From contig CM041115.1 in NCBI GenBank assembly GCA_023079485.1, forward strand, positions 46,962,156-47,026,155: a DNA stretch of 64,000 bases. Direction: 5' to 3'. A program made the translations under genes and the position numbers. Shown here piece after piece: positions 26,636-38,740 of this stretch (position 1 is its first letter; each line of letters opens with the position of its first letter). Source of the DNA: Archilochus colubris (Eukaryota; Chordata; Aves; Apodiformes; Trochilidae). Under the pieces are notes generated by a model. That model worked only from the letters and a program-made list of their open reading frames with translations, did no database searches and had not been told where the DNA came from.

Positions 26636-27960
26636 CTCACTGGGCACTGCGTGCCTCTTTTTTCAGCCGGGGGCACTGCCTGAACCATTGGCAGCCCCGG
26701 ACACGCCACTTGTGGCCATCGGGGCCACAGTCCTTCGCGAGGCAGCATCGTTCTGGCTGGCACCCCCGGCCGACCTCAGGCTCCGCGCCCGCGCTGCCCT
26801 CCGCGCTGCCCGCACCTCCCGCGCTGCCTCCACTTCCCGCGCTGCTCACACCGCCCGCACTCCCCGCACCTCCCGCGCTTCATACGCCGCTCACACTCCC
26901 CGCGCTGCTCGGCGCTGCCCGGCCGTGTTCCCGCCGCCGCGGAGGCGGCCGGAGGGCAGGATCACGTCCTCTCCGCAGCCTCCTCCGGCCGGTACCTATC
27001 TCCGCTTATTCATCAGCGAGATGACAAATCTCCCGGGCGGGTGTCTGTCCCGTCCTCCCAGAGAGCGCTCCGTCCTCATCGCCGCGGCCGGCTTGTTGGC
27101 GAGGTGAGTAACTGCGAAGTTAACTTCACCACAAGAGGGTTTGTTTTGCTTTTTCTTTACACACCCCCCCCGCCTCCCCGCTCTGACACGCAGACCAGGA
27201 GCCGCCGACTCACCCTCTCCCTGCCCGGGCCGGCGGTGGGGATACGGGGCAGCTCACGGCAGCGGAGGAGCCGACACCCCCCGACACTCCCCCCTCCCCC
27301 CGCACAGACGGTCAGCCGCGACGGGGCGCGAGGCCGCCGCATACGCTCGTCCCGGGGCAGCACTCACCTCACGCCTCCCCCGCTGCCCTCTCCCGCCCGC
27401 CCCAGCACCGCGGCAGCGTCCAGCCCCGCGCAGAGCCCCGCCGGGCCGCTCCGCGCCTCGCCTCGCCGTCCTGAGCCTGGCGGCCGTCATGTGCCCGCTG
27501 CCCCCGCCGTTAACCCTTGCGGCGGCCGGACGGACCGCCCCGGCGGCGCCGGGCTCCCCTCCGCAGCGGGGCCGCCTCTCCCGCTTGCTCCGCAAGGTGA
27601 GGGGAGCGGGGAGGTCCCGCCGCCAGCAGGTCCCTTGCGGCCTGGGGAGACGACTCTGCAGAGGCTGAGGGCTGCGCGGGCCGTGGAGGGGTCTTGCTGG
27701 GGTCTCTGTAAGGTGCAGGAGGTGCCCGGGGGAAGCTGGGGGGCTGCATGGGCGCGGGAGATGTGGCACGGAGGGGATGGGAATGCTGGGGGTTGCCCGG
27801 AGGCTGGCGGGGGTGCCCTGCAGGGGCGACAGCAGTTGCGGGACTGCACGGAGGCTGAAAAAGTCAGGTTTAGGAGCTCTGGGGGGCCTGGAGGGGAGCC
27901 TGGGGGCTGCCTGCAAGCCATACAGGGACTACGAGGGAGTCTATAGGAGGATGGAGGGGG
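26636..27960. promoter_or_regulatory. CpG island, probable promoter
   Basis: About 1.3 kb is very rich in G, C and CpG, bounded by AT-rich DNA on both sides. This is the usual look of a vertebrate housekeeping promoter. Consensus splice donors occur on both strands: plus at 27104 (GCGAG/GTGAGTAAC) and 27597 (CGCAAG/GTGAGG), minus reading across 27367 (GTGAG/GTGAGTG). The direction of the gene is therefore open, and the promoter may be bidirectional. No TATA box is apparent. Confidence 0.7.
27489..27596 (+). CDS. possible first coding exon in the CpG island
   Basis: An ATG opens a 36-codon frame that ends exactly at a consensus donor, CGCAAG/GTGAGG. The peptide starts MCPLPPPLTLAAAGRT and ends RGRLSRLLRK, which is basic and arginine-rich near the donor. 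GC-rich islands often give long chance frames and no family is recognised. A minus-strand start overlaps it, so this is a hypothesis only. Confidence 0.25.
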
Positions 27961-30900
27961 GCAGTAAGGGGGCCTGTCCGTGGGCTCTACGGGAAACTGG
28001 CAGAGGAGCTGGTAAAAAAGGGGCACAGTACCTTAGAGGTGGGAAAAGGGTATGAAAGAGCTTGATGACGCTGTGCTGTGCACGGTTTAGAAACGCGAAG
28101 GCAAGATCTTCTTTAGTAAAAAGTTGGGGATCCTCTTTGCAAAATCCAGAGGACTAGAAACGGAATGAAGAAAAGTTGGATGGAAAAGCCTTCAACCAGA
28201 TCTGGTTCCTTCATCCCCTACACCCAGAAAGTCCCAGGGCTATTTAGCCCCCAGGCTGATTATCGATCAGCCTCTTGCAGAAGTACTTGCAGCCCAGAAG
28301 GATGCGCCACACTGCATCCACTGATAGGAGTCTCTTAGACACGGAGGGCATGGCCCAGTAATTGAAACATGTTGGTTGTTTCCCCTGGCATGCGTTTCAA
28401 GTCTCCTCTGCTGTAACTACGGAACTGAGCGTGTAAACGAAGTGAAGATAACTGAAAAAACAGGTTCAGAGCACAGCCAATTGCAGAGAATTTGGAGCTG
28501 AGAAGTCTCCAAGCAGGCAAGCCCACCTGCGTTTGTGGGCACTGCAAGAGTGCATGAGGCTCAGGCCCTTCTTGCAAAGCAAGATCAGTGCAGCACTTAG
28601 AAAATATGTTAATCTCAGTACTCCAAGAATGAGAGTAGCACTGCGGCTGTCTTGATCACTTCTTTCAAGGAGAAAGGGAGCCTGTATCCGTGCTGCACAG
28701 CAAGAGCCCCTCGGTGGAGAATTGAGGAGGGGGGGACACACCATGGTGTGCCCAGATCACTGGGCTCCTCCAGGCCAGCCTTGATCTCCTTAGCTGAATA
28801 AGCTTCTCTGAGCTAAAGCTCCTTTGGCGTTCACTCACATTGCATCAAATTAATCTGACTGTGAAGTTGTTAAGAATACAATATTGCATGTTCTTTACAT
28901 ACACAGAAAATAGAGATTTTGAGGCTTCAAGCTTTTTTTGTAAGTTTCCACTGTTTTCCAGTCTTTTAGTTTCCAAGTATATGGATACTTAGGGAGTGAG
29001 TCACTTGTAAATAAAATTGCTGTATATAGCATAATTAAAAGTAGTGGTAAACTGTGCCTCACTTTAAAAAGTATAATAAAATAACAACTGAAGAAGGGGT
29101 CTTTACCATGCTAAAGCACAGAATTGTGAGCCCAGTGAGTTGAAGTATCTTTTGTTTACTGCCTTTTTATTGGTACCATATGCTAGAATTTTCTAAGTAA
29201 TTAAATTTTAATTAGACCTCATCACTAAAAATTTCAAGGATTATCCCCGGACTGACCCAGTAGCCATTGTAATAATAGTGGCACTCACATTGCAGGCTTA
29301 TACAGGTTTACGTAGCAAAAATGGCTGATTTAAAAAGGAAATAGCCCAAATACTAATTTTAATTTGAAACAATAAATTTCTTTAAATAAATTCTTAAGTA
29401 AACACAATACTGTCAGAAAGTAAATCTGACAGCCATGAAAAAAAATCTACTTTGTTTATTGAGTCATTCTTATATATAGGAAGTGAATTGCCTCAGTTAT
29501 TCAACAGAGATCCTGGAAATGCACCACCTTGAGATAAATACAGTCTAAAACTCAAGGCAAATGTAGGATAAGCATTTATCACTTTACATGCAGGATAATA
29601 ATTTTTACTGACATGGGTGAAGCCTGCTGAGAAGCACATTTAGCAGAGACCAAAGAAGACGGTGCAGATCTCATATTACTGAAGTTAACATTAGACTCTG
29701 CAATTTACATCTAAAGATCGTCCTTAATTTTTGGTGTGGTGAAGAACCAAGTGAAATTTAAGCAAAATAAACCACATAAGACTAGTAGCTATATTAAAAG
29801 AGAGTACAGCTGAAGTTTCTTAGTGGGTAACTATTGTAACACCGTTGTAATGCATGTTTATACCCATCAGCATGGCTCTGTACTCATAAAGCATGTGTCC
29901 ATGTGGACATGAGTCCACACATAAAGTGTCCATCCTGATGATGAAAAGACTGTGCCTTAGTCCTTCAGAAAACTACTATTATTTATTACATTATAGTTGT
30001 TCTTCTTACTGCAAATTCTGTCCCTTCTAGCTAAAAGCATGCATGTAATAAAGGTAGTGGATTCAGAAAATTATACATTCAGGTTAACTGTGTCAGAATC
30101 CACAGCAACATTGTGAACTTACTCTGTCACCAAGCCAAGACTTGAGGGTAAGAACTGGTTTTTGTCCATTAAATCTTCTAGTTAGTTTCCTCTCAAGGAA
30201 ATGTATAGTTATATGCTACATGATAGTACATTGAGCCTTTAAAGTAAATCTTTGATTTTCAAATGCAAAATACAGAAGCATTTTTGCAAACATTTTTTGA
30301 GAAAAAAAATTGCTTTCTTTTTCTCTGACCCCATACCCCTTATTGGATGTTGAAATAACAGAGCCTCCTGCAGTTCACTCTGGTCTCTTTCTAGGCTGTT
30401 TCTGGTTTCTTTATGCTATGGGGATTTGTTGTCCAAATGAGTGTTCCCACCAGGCATGCTGGAAAATACACCTGCTCATATAAATCTTTGTGTTCTTTGT
30501 CCTAGAGAAAAAACCTCTTTCTGAGTGAGCCCTGAAAGGAGATGGTAAGTGGCTAAAGATGTCTGAAAAGAGCTTATTCAGTGGCAAGAGAGGATCTGCT
30601 TGAAGAGGAGGCTATTTTGTTTACTGGAATTTTTGGAGGGCTTGTTGAATGATTCTTTGGGCAGTCAGGCAACAGTGGCAGTTAAAGAGAATCCAAAGGA
30701 GTAGATAGAACAGAATAATACTTGGGTAGGGAAAATTAACAGAAGTAGGTTGGCAAATTAACTTAACGTTTGAATAGTCACTTCTTAAATGCAGACAGAT
30801 ACGCAAAAGCTTTTTCAAGATACTTTTATGGCAACACATTCAAAAAAGCACCTTGCCAACTAACCATTTCTATCTAATTTAATTTTTCTTCATATTTTCC

Positions 30901-31557
30901 ATTTCATTATCTATTTTAACAGTTACTGTGTACCTGAGACCCATATTTTTGATAGGTAAAGTGACATGACAAAAATATAATCACTGAATTGCATCTTGAA
31001 CAATATAATGTTTAATAGGCATCTTGTACTAATATGTTCTAAGATCATAGAATTTGGTTTTCCTGGTTTAGCTGCAAAAGCAAGTCTTGAACAAGCACCC
31101 CATCTGAGTATAGACTGGCTCCCTGGTGAGAAGGAGCTCTGCAAGAGTGCTCTGTTTCCCATCATCTGTGGTCCAGCATTTCAGGACTGATACCTCTTTC
31201 TGTTTTGTATGAAGCTGCAGAAGAGCAGGTGCGGTCTGGAGGACAGAAGTCTGGAGGAACAAATCAGGTGTTGTGAGGGTGAATTCTGAGATCAGTTCTT
31301 TTTTTTCATTTTTCCAATCATAAGTCACAGGTTTCAACTAAGGAGGGCTGTCTGACATCATCTTGACACACAGGGCCACAGAGCTTTGTTTTCTATGTAC
31401 TTCTAGTTCCCATTTCTGTGTCTGGACTTCATAAATAATACTTTTGTGTAATGGGTTTTATTTGGTACAACAAGGCAACATACTTCTCTCCTTCACAACA
31501 CACTAAATACTATTAAAGGCATGTTGCTAACATTTCCAAAGCTTCCAACAGAATCTA
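27961..31557. other. non-coding stretch downstream of the CpG island
   Basis: Mostly AT-rich, no complete gene. One possible 5' untranslated exon at 30506-30544 is listed separately. This could be the first intron of a gene starting in the CpG island. Confidence 0.45.
30506..30544 (+). other. possible 5' exon ending in ATG
   Basis: A strong acceptor (TTTGTGTTCTTTGTCCTAG) is followed by 39 bases whose last three are ATG. A strong donor GTAAGTGG follows directly. A start codon placed just before a donor is seen in real vertebrate genes. It would fit a non-coding first exon ending at 27103. No matching downstream coding exon was found in the window. Confidence 0.22.
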
Positions 31558-32268
31558 AGATCACAGAACCATAGAATCACCATGGTTAGAAAGGACCTTC
31601 AAGATCATCAAATCCAACACCACCCTAACCACTAAATCATCTCCTGAAGCACCACATCTACCTATTTTTTAATACCCCCAGGAAAACTGTGACTGGACCA
31701 CCTCACTGGGCAACCAGTTTCACTGTTGCACTCTTTCAGTGAAGAAATTTTTCATAATATTTAACCTGAACTTCCCCTGTGCAAATTGAAACCATTTCCT
31801 CTTGTCCTATCACTTGTCACTAGGGAGAAGAGGCCAACACCTTGCCTTACTGTAGCCTCCTTTCAGGTAGATATCGATAGTGATAAAGTCTCACCTCAGC
31901 CTCCTCTTCCCCAGGCTGAGCAGCCCCATCTCCTTCAGCCTCTCATAAGACCTGTTCTCCAGACCCCCCATCAGCCTGGCTGCCTTTCTCTGCACCCTCT
32001 CCAGCACTTCAATGTCCTTTCTGCACTGAGGTGCCCAAAACCACACACAGCACTCAAGGTGCAGCCTCACCAAGGCTGAGTACAAGGGTAAGATCACCTT
32101 TCTCCTGCTGATCACATTATTCCTGATACAGGCCAGGATGCTGTTTGCCTTCATGGCCACCTGGCACACTTGGCTCATGTTCAGCCATCTGTCAGTCAGC
32201 ACCCTCAGGTCCCTCTCTGCTGAGAGCTCTCCAGCCACTCCTCCTCAAGCCTGTAGCCCTGGTGGAGG
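31558..32268 (-). mobile_element. CR1 LINE, 5'-truncated
   Basis: The plus strand begins with the complement of the CR1 3' end (ACCATAGAATCACCATGGTT). The minus strand then encodes the ORF2 C-terminus, including [20 protein letters not shown] and [18 protein letters not shown]. Small frameshifts make it inactive. Confidence 0.9.
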
Positions 32269-34664
32269 CTGCTGTGGCCTAAGTGCTAACACAACAAATG
32301 AGTTCCTCTCCCTGCACCTGCAGCAACTCATGCTGCAATGGGATGTGTTGTATAAAGAACATTCAAATTTTTAAAGGTAAACTGGCAGGTGCATAAAAAG
32401 CTGTCCATGAAAGAAATACAGAATCTATATAAGTCCCTAAAGAAACTGAGTTTGACTGTCCACTGTTCTTACACAGACAAAACTGCTACTGGTAAACGAG
32501 TCATTTAACTAAAATGTGTATATGGTATGAACATAAGTGCAGAACTGTTTTAGAAGAATGAAATTAGTTTGTAATACAAACAGCATATGACTATGCTATT
32601 TTTTAAGGTCAGAAACTAAAATTAGTAGAGGAAAAATAACTGCACAGGAATTCTAAATTCCTACAATACACAAAAATCTGGAACTGAAACTGATCAGTAG
32701 AATAAATTTTTCGACTCATAAAGATATAAACAGAATTTTTATGGCAGCAATTCAGTGTAGGTAACATAGTCAGATACCAATAGTTAACTGACACTTTTCA
32801 CTACGTATTTCATACACTGGGGTTTAAGTCACAAAAGGTGAACATCACTGCATCAAATAGGTGGAAAGAACAGAGGGACTGCATTTGACTGGGAACCTCA
32901 GTCTTCATGCCAGAACAGAATTTCAAGTCAAATTGAGCTGGATGTGGACCAAATGATAGTAAACCAAACCTGTCTAGTTTACATTCAGAGAAGGCAGAAC
33001 TGTCCTGACATCCATTCCATTCTCTAGTATTTAGTGATGACTGATGCTGCTAGAAATAGCATTATAGGGAGGATGTGAATTGAGGCTGAAGTGAAAAGCA
33101 AAGAAGGAAATTTCCCACAGAAACCTTAGAAGAAAATGCTGTGATAAAGTGGAACTACCATTTGTTTGTCCTCCAGTAAGATCTTACGATATTAGTGATT
33201 TCTTTTGTAGGCCTCAGTAATTTAAGATTGAGCAGCTGATAAGTGCAGTGTTGAAACTCACTCTTCTTGTTTGGGAGAGTAAGCATTTTATTAATCACTT
33301 CTGTGGTATGCACATAGAACTGCAAATTTTACCCTACTTTTGTTTCTGCACCTACTCACTTCAGCGTGGATTTTTAATGTGGAATTATACTTCATAGCCT
33401 ATAATAGAGGCTCATACATATGTAGCTGGTTTTCATCTCTATAATACCTTGGGATTTCCATCCAAGGCACGCATGTAATTCAGAAAATACTGGTGGAAAA
33501 CAGATTAAAATGTAGGTTCTTAATTAGACGTTGAACAACTCACGCTGAGTATGCAACACATGCATTCATGGCTACTTGCAGAGAGATCTTTTGCTCCTTT
33601 CTGGGCAATAGGCTTCCTGTGGTAACACTATACATGCTACAGCAACAGCTTCATGGATGGGGGCCCCCCACCAAACTTTTTTTAAAATTCCATATTGTCT
33701 TTAAGAGAAGACATGCTGATTGCTGGAGGTAGCCCCAAATAATCAGAATTCTGCCTGCTGACAGCAGGACAAAGTTCTTACAATCCTTTCACACTTTCTA
33801 AAATTTGTCCAGTGTGACTGTGGTCATATGCTGTGTGTCCCAAGCCAAATAAGGGAGAACAAGAGTAGACTATCACTTCAGTAATATGATTTGAGATAAC
33901 CAGTCACCTTTCCAGTGATTAAGTACAGTAAGAGAGATGTTTGAACATCTAGATGACTGCAATTAGTGATGTTGTATGATCCAGGCTGGTAGATGAAAAA
34001 ATTGAAAGTTCTAAAATGAAAATTATTGGTGGTTTATCCTCATTATAAATAATAATCTTTCTTAGGCTTATCCAGTCAATATTAAAACTGAAATGCAAGG
34101 TGTCTTGGCTTTCTACATTCTATGAAATCTTTATAAAAATCACCTTGGTTTCCTTATTTTCATTCTTTAGTATGAGTCCACCGTGGGAAGTTGTGCAATT
34201 TTAAATTAATATGAATAATTTGATGCTATGCTTTTTTTGTTCAATTTTATATCAAATTCTTTCTCATAGATTAGAAGGCTACCATAGATTAGAAGGCTAG
34301 GATCAAGTATTTCATGGTCAGAATTAGTATCTCTCATTTCTTCTGCTTCTGCACTTCTGAATATACTTCTGAAAGAGTATTTCCCAACTTGGAGCCAGGT
34401 AAAGATTTAACCTTATTGAGGTTAAATTAAGATCCAGATACAGGGTTAGTCACATAGTATTCTCCAAAGTTTGTATTTGTATTTAGACATACATTTTAAA
34501 AAAGAAAGATGTCTACAGGTTCTTGTCAAAATGCCAACTTTTCTGACTTCATTATCGCAAGAGTGCACATTCATATTCCTAGCCTTGTTCCTGTAACCTG
34601 CATACACGTATCTTCCCATTTAATGAGTTCTATGAGTTTAAGAATCTTTAAGATTCTTAAAGTG
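32269..34664. other. AT-rich non-coding stretch
   Basis: No gene is supported. A 16-bp unit (ATAGATTAGAAGGCTA) is repeated in tandem at about 34267-34298. The stretch ends where the SUN-gene duplicate begins. Confidence 0.55.
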
Positions 34665-35021
34665 TGGTCTCCCCAGCTGACCAATGCCCAGCCAGTCTCC
34701 AGGCAATGGCTACTTTGGGAAGACCAAAAGACCAGCCTTTATTGCAGAGCATGATGTTGCATGGCATTAAACAGCCCTAGGGTCCTCTGGGGTCTCCTTT
34801 CCCTGCTGTAGCCCCCTCCCAGCCTCCTGCCCACCCATACAGCCTCCTCACTCCAGGACACAGAGAGGAAGCCAGGAAGCCTCAAGGCTCTGCAAGTGCT
34901 GCTCAGCACCAGGGAAAGGATGGAGGTGTTTCCAAGGCTGGCTGGGCCCAAGTGCAAAATATGATGTCAAGTGGTCAGGTGGTGCCTCTTCCTGCATCCT
35001 GCCCACTGGTAGCTCCCTCTG

Positions 35022-35038
35022 TGATGTCACAGCTGTGA
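35022..35038. promoter_or_regulatory. CRE-like site and palindrome, duplicate copy
   Basis: TGATGTCA overlaps the perfect palindrome TCACAGCTGTGA. The palindrome starts 241 bp before the duplicate's ATG, exactly as in the intact copy. TGATGTCA differs from the CRE core TGACGTCA by one base. Confidence 0.35.
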
Positions 35039-35267
35039 CCTCACACCGTGTGGGGCCAGCGGGCTGGCACCCTCCACCACACCGAACCGTGCTCTCATCC
35101 TCCTGCCTAGAAAGAGCTGCCTGCATCCTGGGGGCTGTGTGCCTGTGGCACTGTCACCAGAGCAGCCCATTTAGGCGCTGGTCCAAGTGGCCTCTCCTGG
35201 GCAGGCAGCACTCCTGCAGCAGAAGAAAGACACACAGGCTTGCAGAGAAGCTTCATTTCCTGCCAAA

Positions 35268-35411
35268 ATGAGGAGAAGAAGTGCTCCTGCAAGAATGCAA
35301 AGTGATGCCCAGTCAAGAAGAGCCAGGAGCAACACGGAAGAACGTGCAGCTCGGGCCATTCGGGTCCTGCAGAATAGGTACTTTGTGATTCTCATGCAAA
35401 GCTGGATTTAA
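35268..35411 (+). pseudogene. SUN gene exon 1 relic with a new 3' end
   Basis: The ATG and all 110 bases of coding exon 1 are preserved without change, and GTAC still follows at the donor. The next intron base run is replaced by downstream flank. Without splicing the frame continues as YFVILMQSWI and stops at 35411, giving a 47-residue product that lacks membrane segments, coiled coil and SUN domain. It is best read as a truncated pseudogene. Transcription remains possible because the upstream 600 bp are kept. Confidence 0.7.
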
Positions 35412-36035
35412 AGAAGGGAACTTGTTGCAGACTAACGTGTTTGTGGAAGCTGTTAAAATACATACAACTTAAATATAAGGCTGGTAAAACCTATGCACAC
35501 TGGAACAGGACTGTGGAATACAAGACCAGGTCTGAGGCAAACCTGAGTTCTTCTACAGAGCTATCACTTTAGCCTGGAAGTACTGACCACCTGCTAAAGT
35601 TTCTCTCTCTCTTAACCAGGCGAATAGAACACTGTCCTTGTAGTTATTAGTGTATTGAAGAATTCAGGGGGAACACTTTACTGGCTAAACCAAAGGGTTA
35701 ATCAGAAAACCAGAAACCCCTTCTGCTAACTTCAGTGACTAATAAGTGTTTGATGAACTTAAGTCATGGCATAACAGACAATCACTGCCATATCATCAGG
35801 TCCTTCAGTTTACTGATCTGTGGTGAGTGAAACCAGTCCTAGGGATTTCAGAGTGAAGCAGAACTATCTCAACAATATGAACTAAACTGCCCACACATTC
35901 ACTACCAAGTAAAGAAGTGTACAGACTGGTTTATGACAAAAAGGGGAGGGTTTAAATGCCTTTTACAATTTTATGGTATCTTAGTATGTCTTTGAATTGC
36001 AATATCTTTTCCTTTCCTAAAAGTTAACTAAGTGT

Positions 36036-36454
36036 AGCTGTTGCTAATTCTTTAGTATACTACTGTGTTCTTGGTAAAAGAACCCAAAACAGAAAAGAGT
36101 AAAAAGAGGACACATGCTTCACTGTTGTTAGGGGCACGATGTGTCCAGGAAGTGATAAAATTCCATACATGCATCTAAATGAACTAGTAAGCTAGGGCTT
36201 ATTTAGTGTGGCCTAAGTAAATATGGAGTATTTTTAATTTAACATAAATGTGGTTTCTGTAAAATGCTGATTGTAGACGAGTGCCTCAATTTATAATAAT
36301 AATTAGAGTACAATAAACTTTTAGAAACCCATTATGTCAAAATTTTGTAATTTTTCAGTCCTGGAGGCTGTGGTTCAGCATGTCTGCATTACAGCAATTA
36401 TTCCAGATTAGGTCCCACTCTCTTAGTTTCTACTTAGTGTTTACAGTGGTGTGT
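36036..36454. other. non-coding spacer
   Basis: AT-rich, with no recognised gene or repeat. Confidence 0.5.
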
Positions 36455-36706
36455 AGCAATAAGACAGGTGGCAATGGGCTTTAGTTATAGCACGGTAGAT
36501 TTAAATTAGACATTAAGAAGTTCTTTACTATGAGAGTGGTGAAACACTTCAATGGATTGCCCAGAGTGGTGGTGGTGGAGGCCCCGTACTTGGAGACATT
36601 CAAGGTAAGGTTGATCTAGTTAAAGATGTCCTGCCCACTACAGGAGGTTGGACTCAATGAACTTTAAATGTCCCTTCCAACCTAACATACCAGATATTCT
36701 GTGGTT
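36455..36706 (+). mobile_element. CR1 LINE 3' end
   Basis: The TAGATTTAAATTAGACATTAAG...GGACTCAATGA...CCCTTCCAACC block is the diverged CR1 3' region. It is followed by GATATTCTGTGG. Only about 250 bp remain. Confidence 0.8.
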
Positions 36707-37904
36707 TTCTTTGCATGTTTCTACACCTATTTTAGGCTATAATCTCACAGGCCATGGTGGGAAGTAATTCCCCAGACTTCTAGGCAACAGCATGAAACCA
36801 GACACTCACGTAATGAACTTGAAAATTTATCTAAGTCACTTGAGCTTTTGAATGTTAACTGCTAGGGTTTTACTTATTATTTCTTATACTACACAAAATT
36901 CTACTCTGTGATATACCTGTGTACTTCACTAACTTCTGTGAGCCTGGCAGTCTCAATCTGTAAGTGATTTAGGTACGTTTCTGTCCATTTGCTTCCACAC
37001 TGCTAAAAATACATTCTTATCCTCCTGCTGGGCTGCTTTTATAATGTATTTTCTTTCTTCCATTAGGACACATAAAGTTCCATTTTAAAAACTCTTCACT
37101 TAAAGCGTAAGTTACTCGTTTTCTGTGCTCTGTAACTAAAAGGGTTTGCATTTCCACCATAATCTCTGGCACTCAGACATTTAAGATGGAGCTGACTTGG
37201 AAAAATGACCTTGTCATAAAAATTCTACAATATAAGGGTTAGAGAAACTAATATAGTGAACATTATCTTTATGAGAAGTATCTTCCAAGCTCTCCAGAGA
37301 AGTGCTGTGATACTTAATGACACCTCCTATCTTTCCATTTCTAGGTTCCCATTCACACCTGTAATGAAGGCAGAGTCTTGACTTTCAGAATCTCACATAA
37401 ATTATTTCTTGTGCAGCAGAATTCAGACTCTTGTTCCTGGGTTAGATGCAATGTGTAGTATGTGCTAAAATGGTTCTTTATTTTCTGAGAACTCTGAGAA
37501 CACATAATGTTGCATAGCCAAAGGATACATAAATTGTGGGAAAACGTGACCGCAGAGAAATGGAAATTAAATACTAATAATCTTTTAAAATCCTTGTGTT
37601 ATCTTTATCTTTCCTGCTCGCATCCAAGAGATTTGGCACAACCTGTTTTTTTCAAGAAGAGGTCCCATATCTCTATAGAGAATGTATGTACACAATGTGT
37701 GCATGTACATACACTCAAGAATCCAATCAACAGTAATCATATACGTGTCTAGTATAAGCCCATACCCATTAAAATAATATTGCATGTCATGTTTTCTTAT
37801 TAGAAAGTGTCTGTGTTAAATCATCTTTTTTCAAGACCCTTTACTGTACATTCAGGCTTTTCTATACTGTAAAGCTAATCAACAACCAGTGGGCTTTATC
37901 CATT
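36707..37904. other. AT-rich non-coding stretch
   Basis: I see no gene or recognised repeat. Confidence 0.5.
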
Positions 37905-38740
37905 AGAATCACAAAATCATAGCAAAGGGACCCTGAAAGATCATTAGTCCAAACCTTCTGCCATGGACAGGGACATCTTTCAGTGGGTCAGGTTGTGAAA
38001 CCTAACCTTGAACACTTACATTGATAGGGCAGCTACAACTCTGGGCAACCTGTTGCAGTCTCACAACCTGGTGTAGTCTAAATCTACCCAACTTCAGTAT
38101 AAAACCATGAGGTTTGCCCTCTTGCTACAGGTCTTGGGTAAAATATCTGTTTCCATTTTTCTTATTTTTCTCATAAGGTTTCTTTATATATTTAAAGGCT
38201 GTTATAAGGTCTCCTAGAGCCTTCTCCAGGCTGAGCAACCCCAACTCTCTCAGCCTTTCCTCGGATGAGAGGTGTTTCAGCCCTCTGATCATCTTCGTGG
38301 CCCTCCTCTGGATCTGCTAGAATAGATCTGTGACTTTCCTGTACTGAGGACCCCAGAACTGGACACAGTACTCCAGGTGGGGTCTCATGAGAGGAGAGTA
38401 GAGGGGGAGAATCACCTTCCCTGACCTAGTGGGCCATGCTTCTTCAGATACAGAGCAGGTTATGGTTGACTTTTTGGGCTGTGACTGCACATTGCCTGGT
38501 CATGTCCAATTTTTCACCCAGCTCTATCCTGAAGTAAATTCTCCATAGGGCTGCTCTCACTCTCTTCATCCCTCAACCTGTACTGATACCAGGGATTGCT
38601 CCAAGCCCAGTGCAGGACCTTGCATTATGCCTTGTTGAACCTCAGAGCCTGACATGGGCTCACTCCTCCAGCCTGTCAAGGTTCCTCTGGATGGCATTTG
38701 TTTCCTCAAACTGCACCACTCAGCTCTGTGACACCATCAT
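37905..38740 (-). mobile_element. CR1 LINE, 5'-truncated, old
   Basis: It starts with the complement of a CR1 tail (AGAATCACAAAATCATAGC) and carries the CR1 ORF2 C-terminal region in reverse (CCAGGCTGAGCAACCCCAAC, GGACACAGTACTCCAGGTGG). Many stops and indels show it is older than the 24-kb and 43-kb copies. Confidence 0.85.

Larger units (their letters stand above)
34665..36035 (+). repeat. internally deleted duplicate of the SUN gene locus
   Basis: Bases 34665-35381 match 44642-45361 (promoter and exon 1 of the intact gene). Bases 35385-36035 match 51084-51749, beyond its 3' end. The two blocks are in the same order and orientation as at the intact locus, with about 5.7 kb missing between them. 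By eye the first block is about 97-98% identical, with exon 1 identical over 110 bp. The second block is somewhat more diverged. The junction lies at about 35381-35385, where both parents share only a couple of bases (AC). This is a direct duplicate, not a retrocopy, because promoter and intron-side sequence are included. Confidence 0.9.

Noticed and set aside
27041..27946. A 301-codon frame and several others across the CpG island
   Set aside because: Overlapping long frames on both strands and in several registers are typical of low stop density in GC-rich DNA. Peptides are proline/arginine-rich with no domain.
31070..31125. Exon-like segment with acceptor TTTTCCTGGTTTAG and donor CCTG/GTGAG
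   Set aside because: The only open frame does not agree in phase with the candidate ATG exon at 30544, and no family match is seen.
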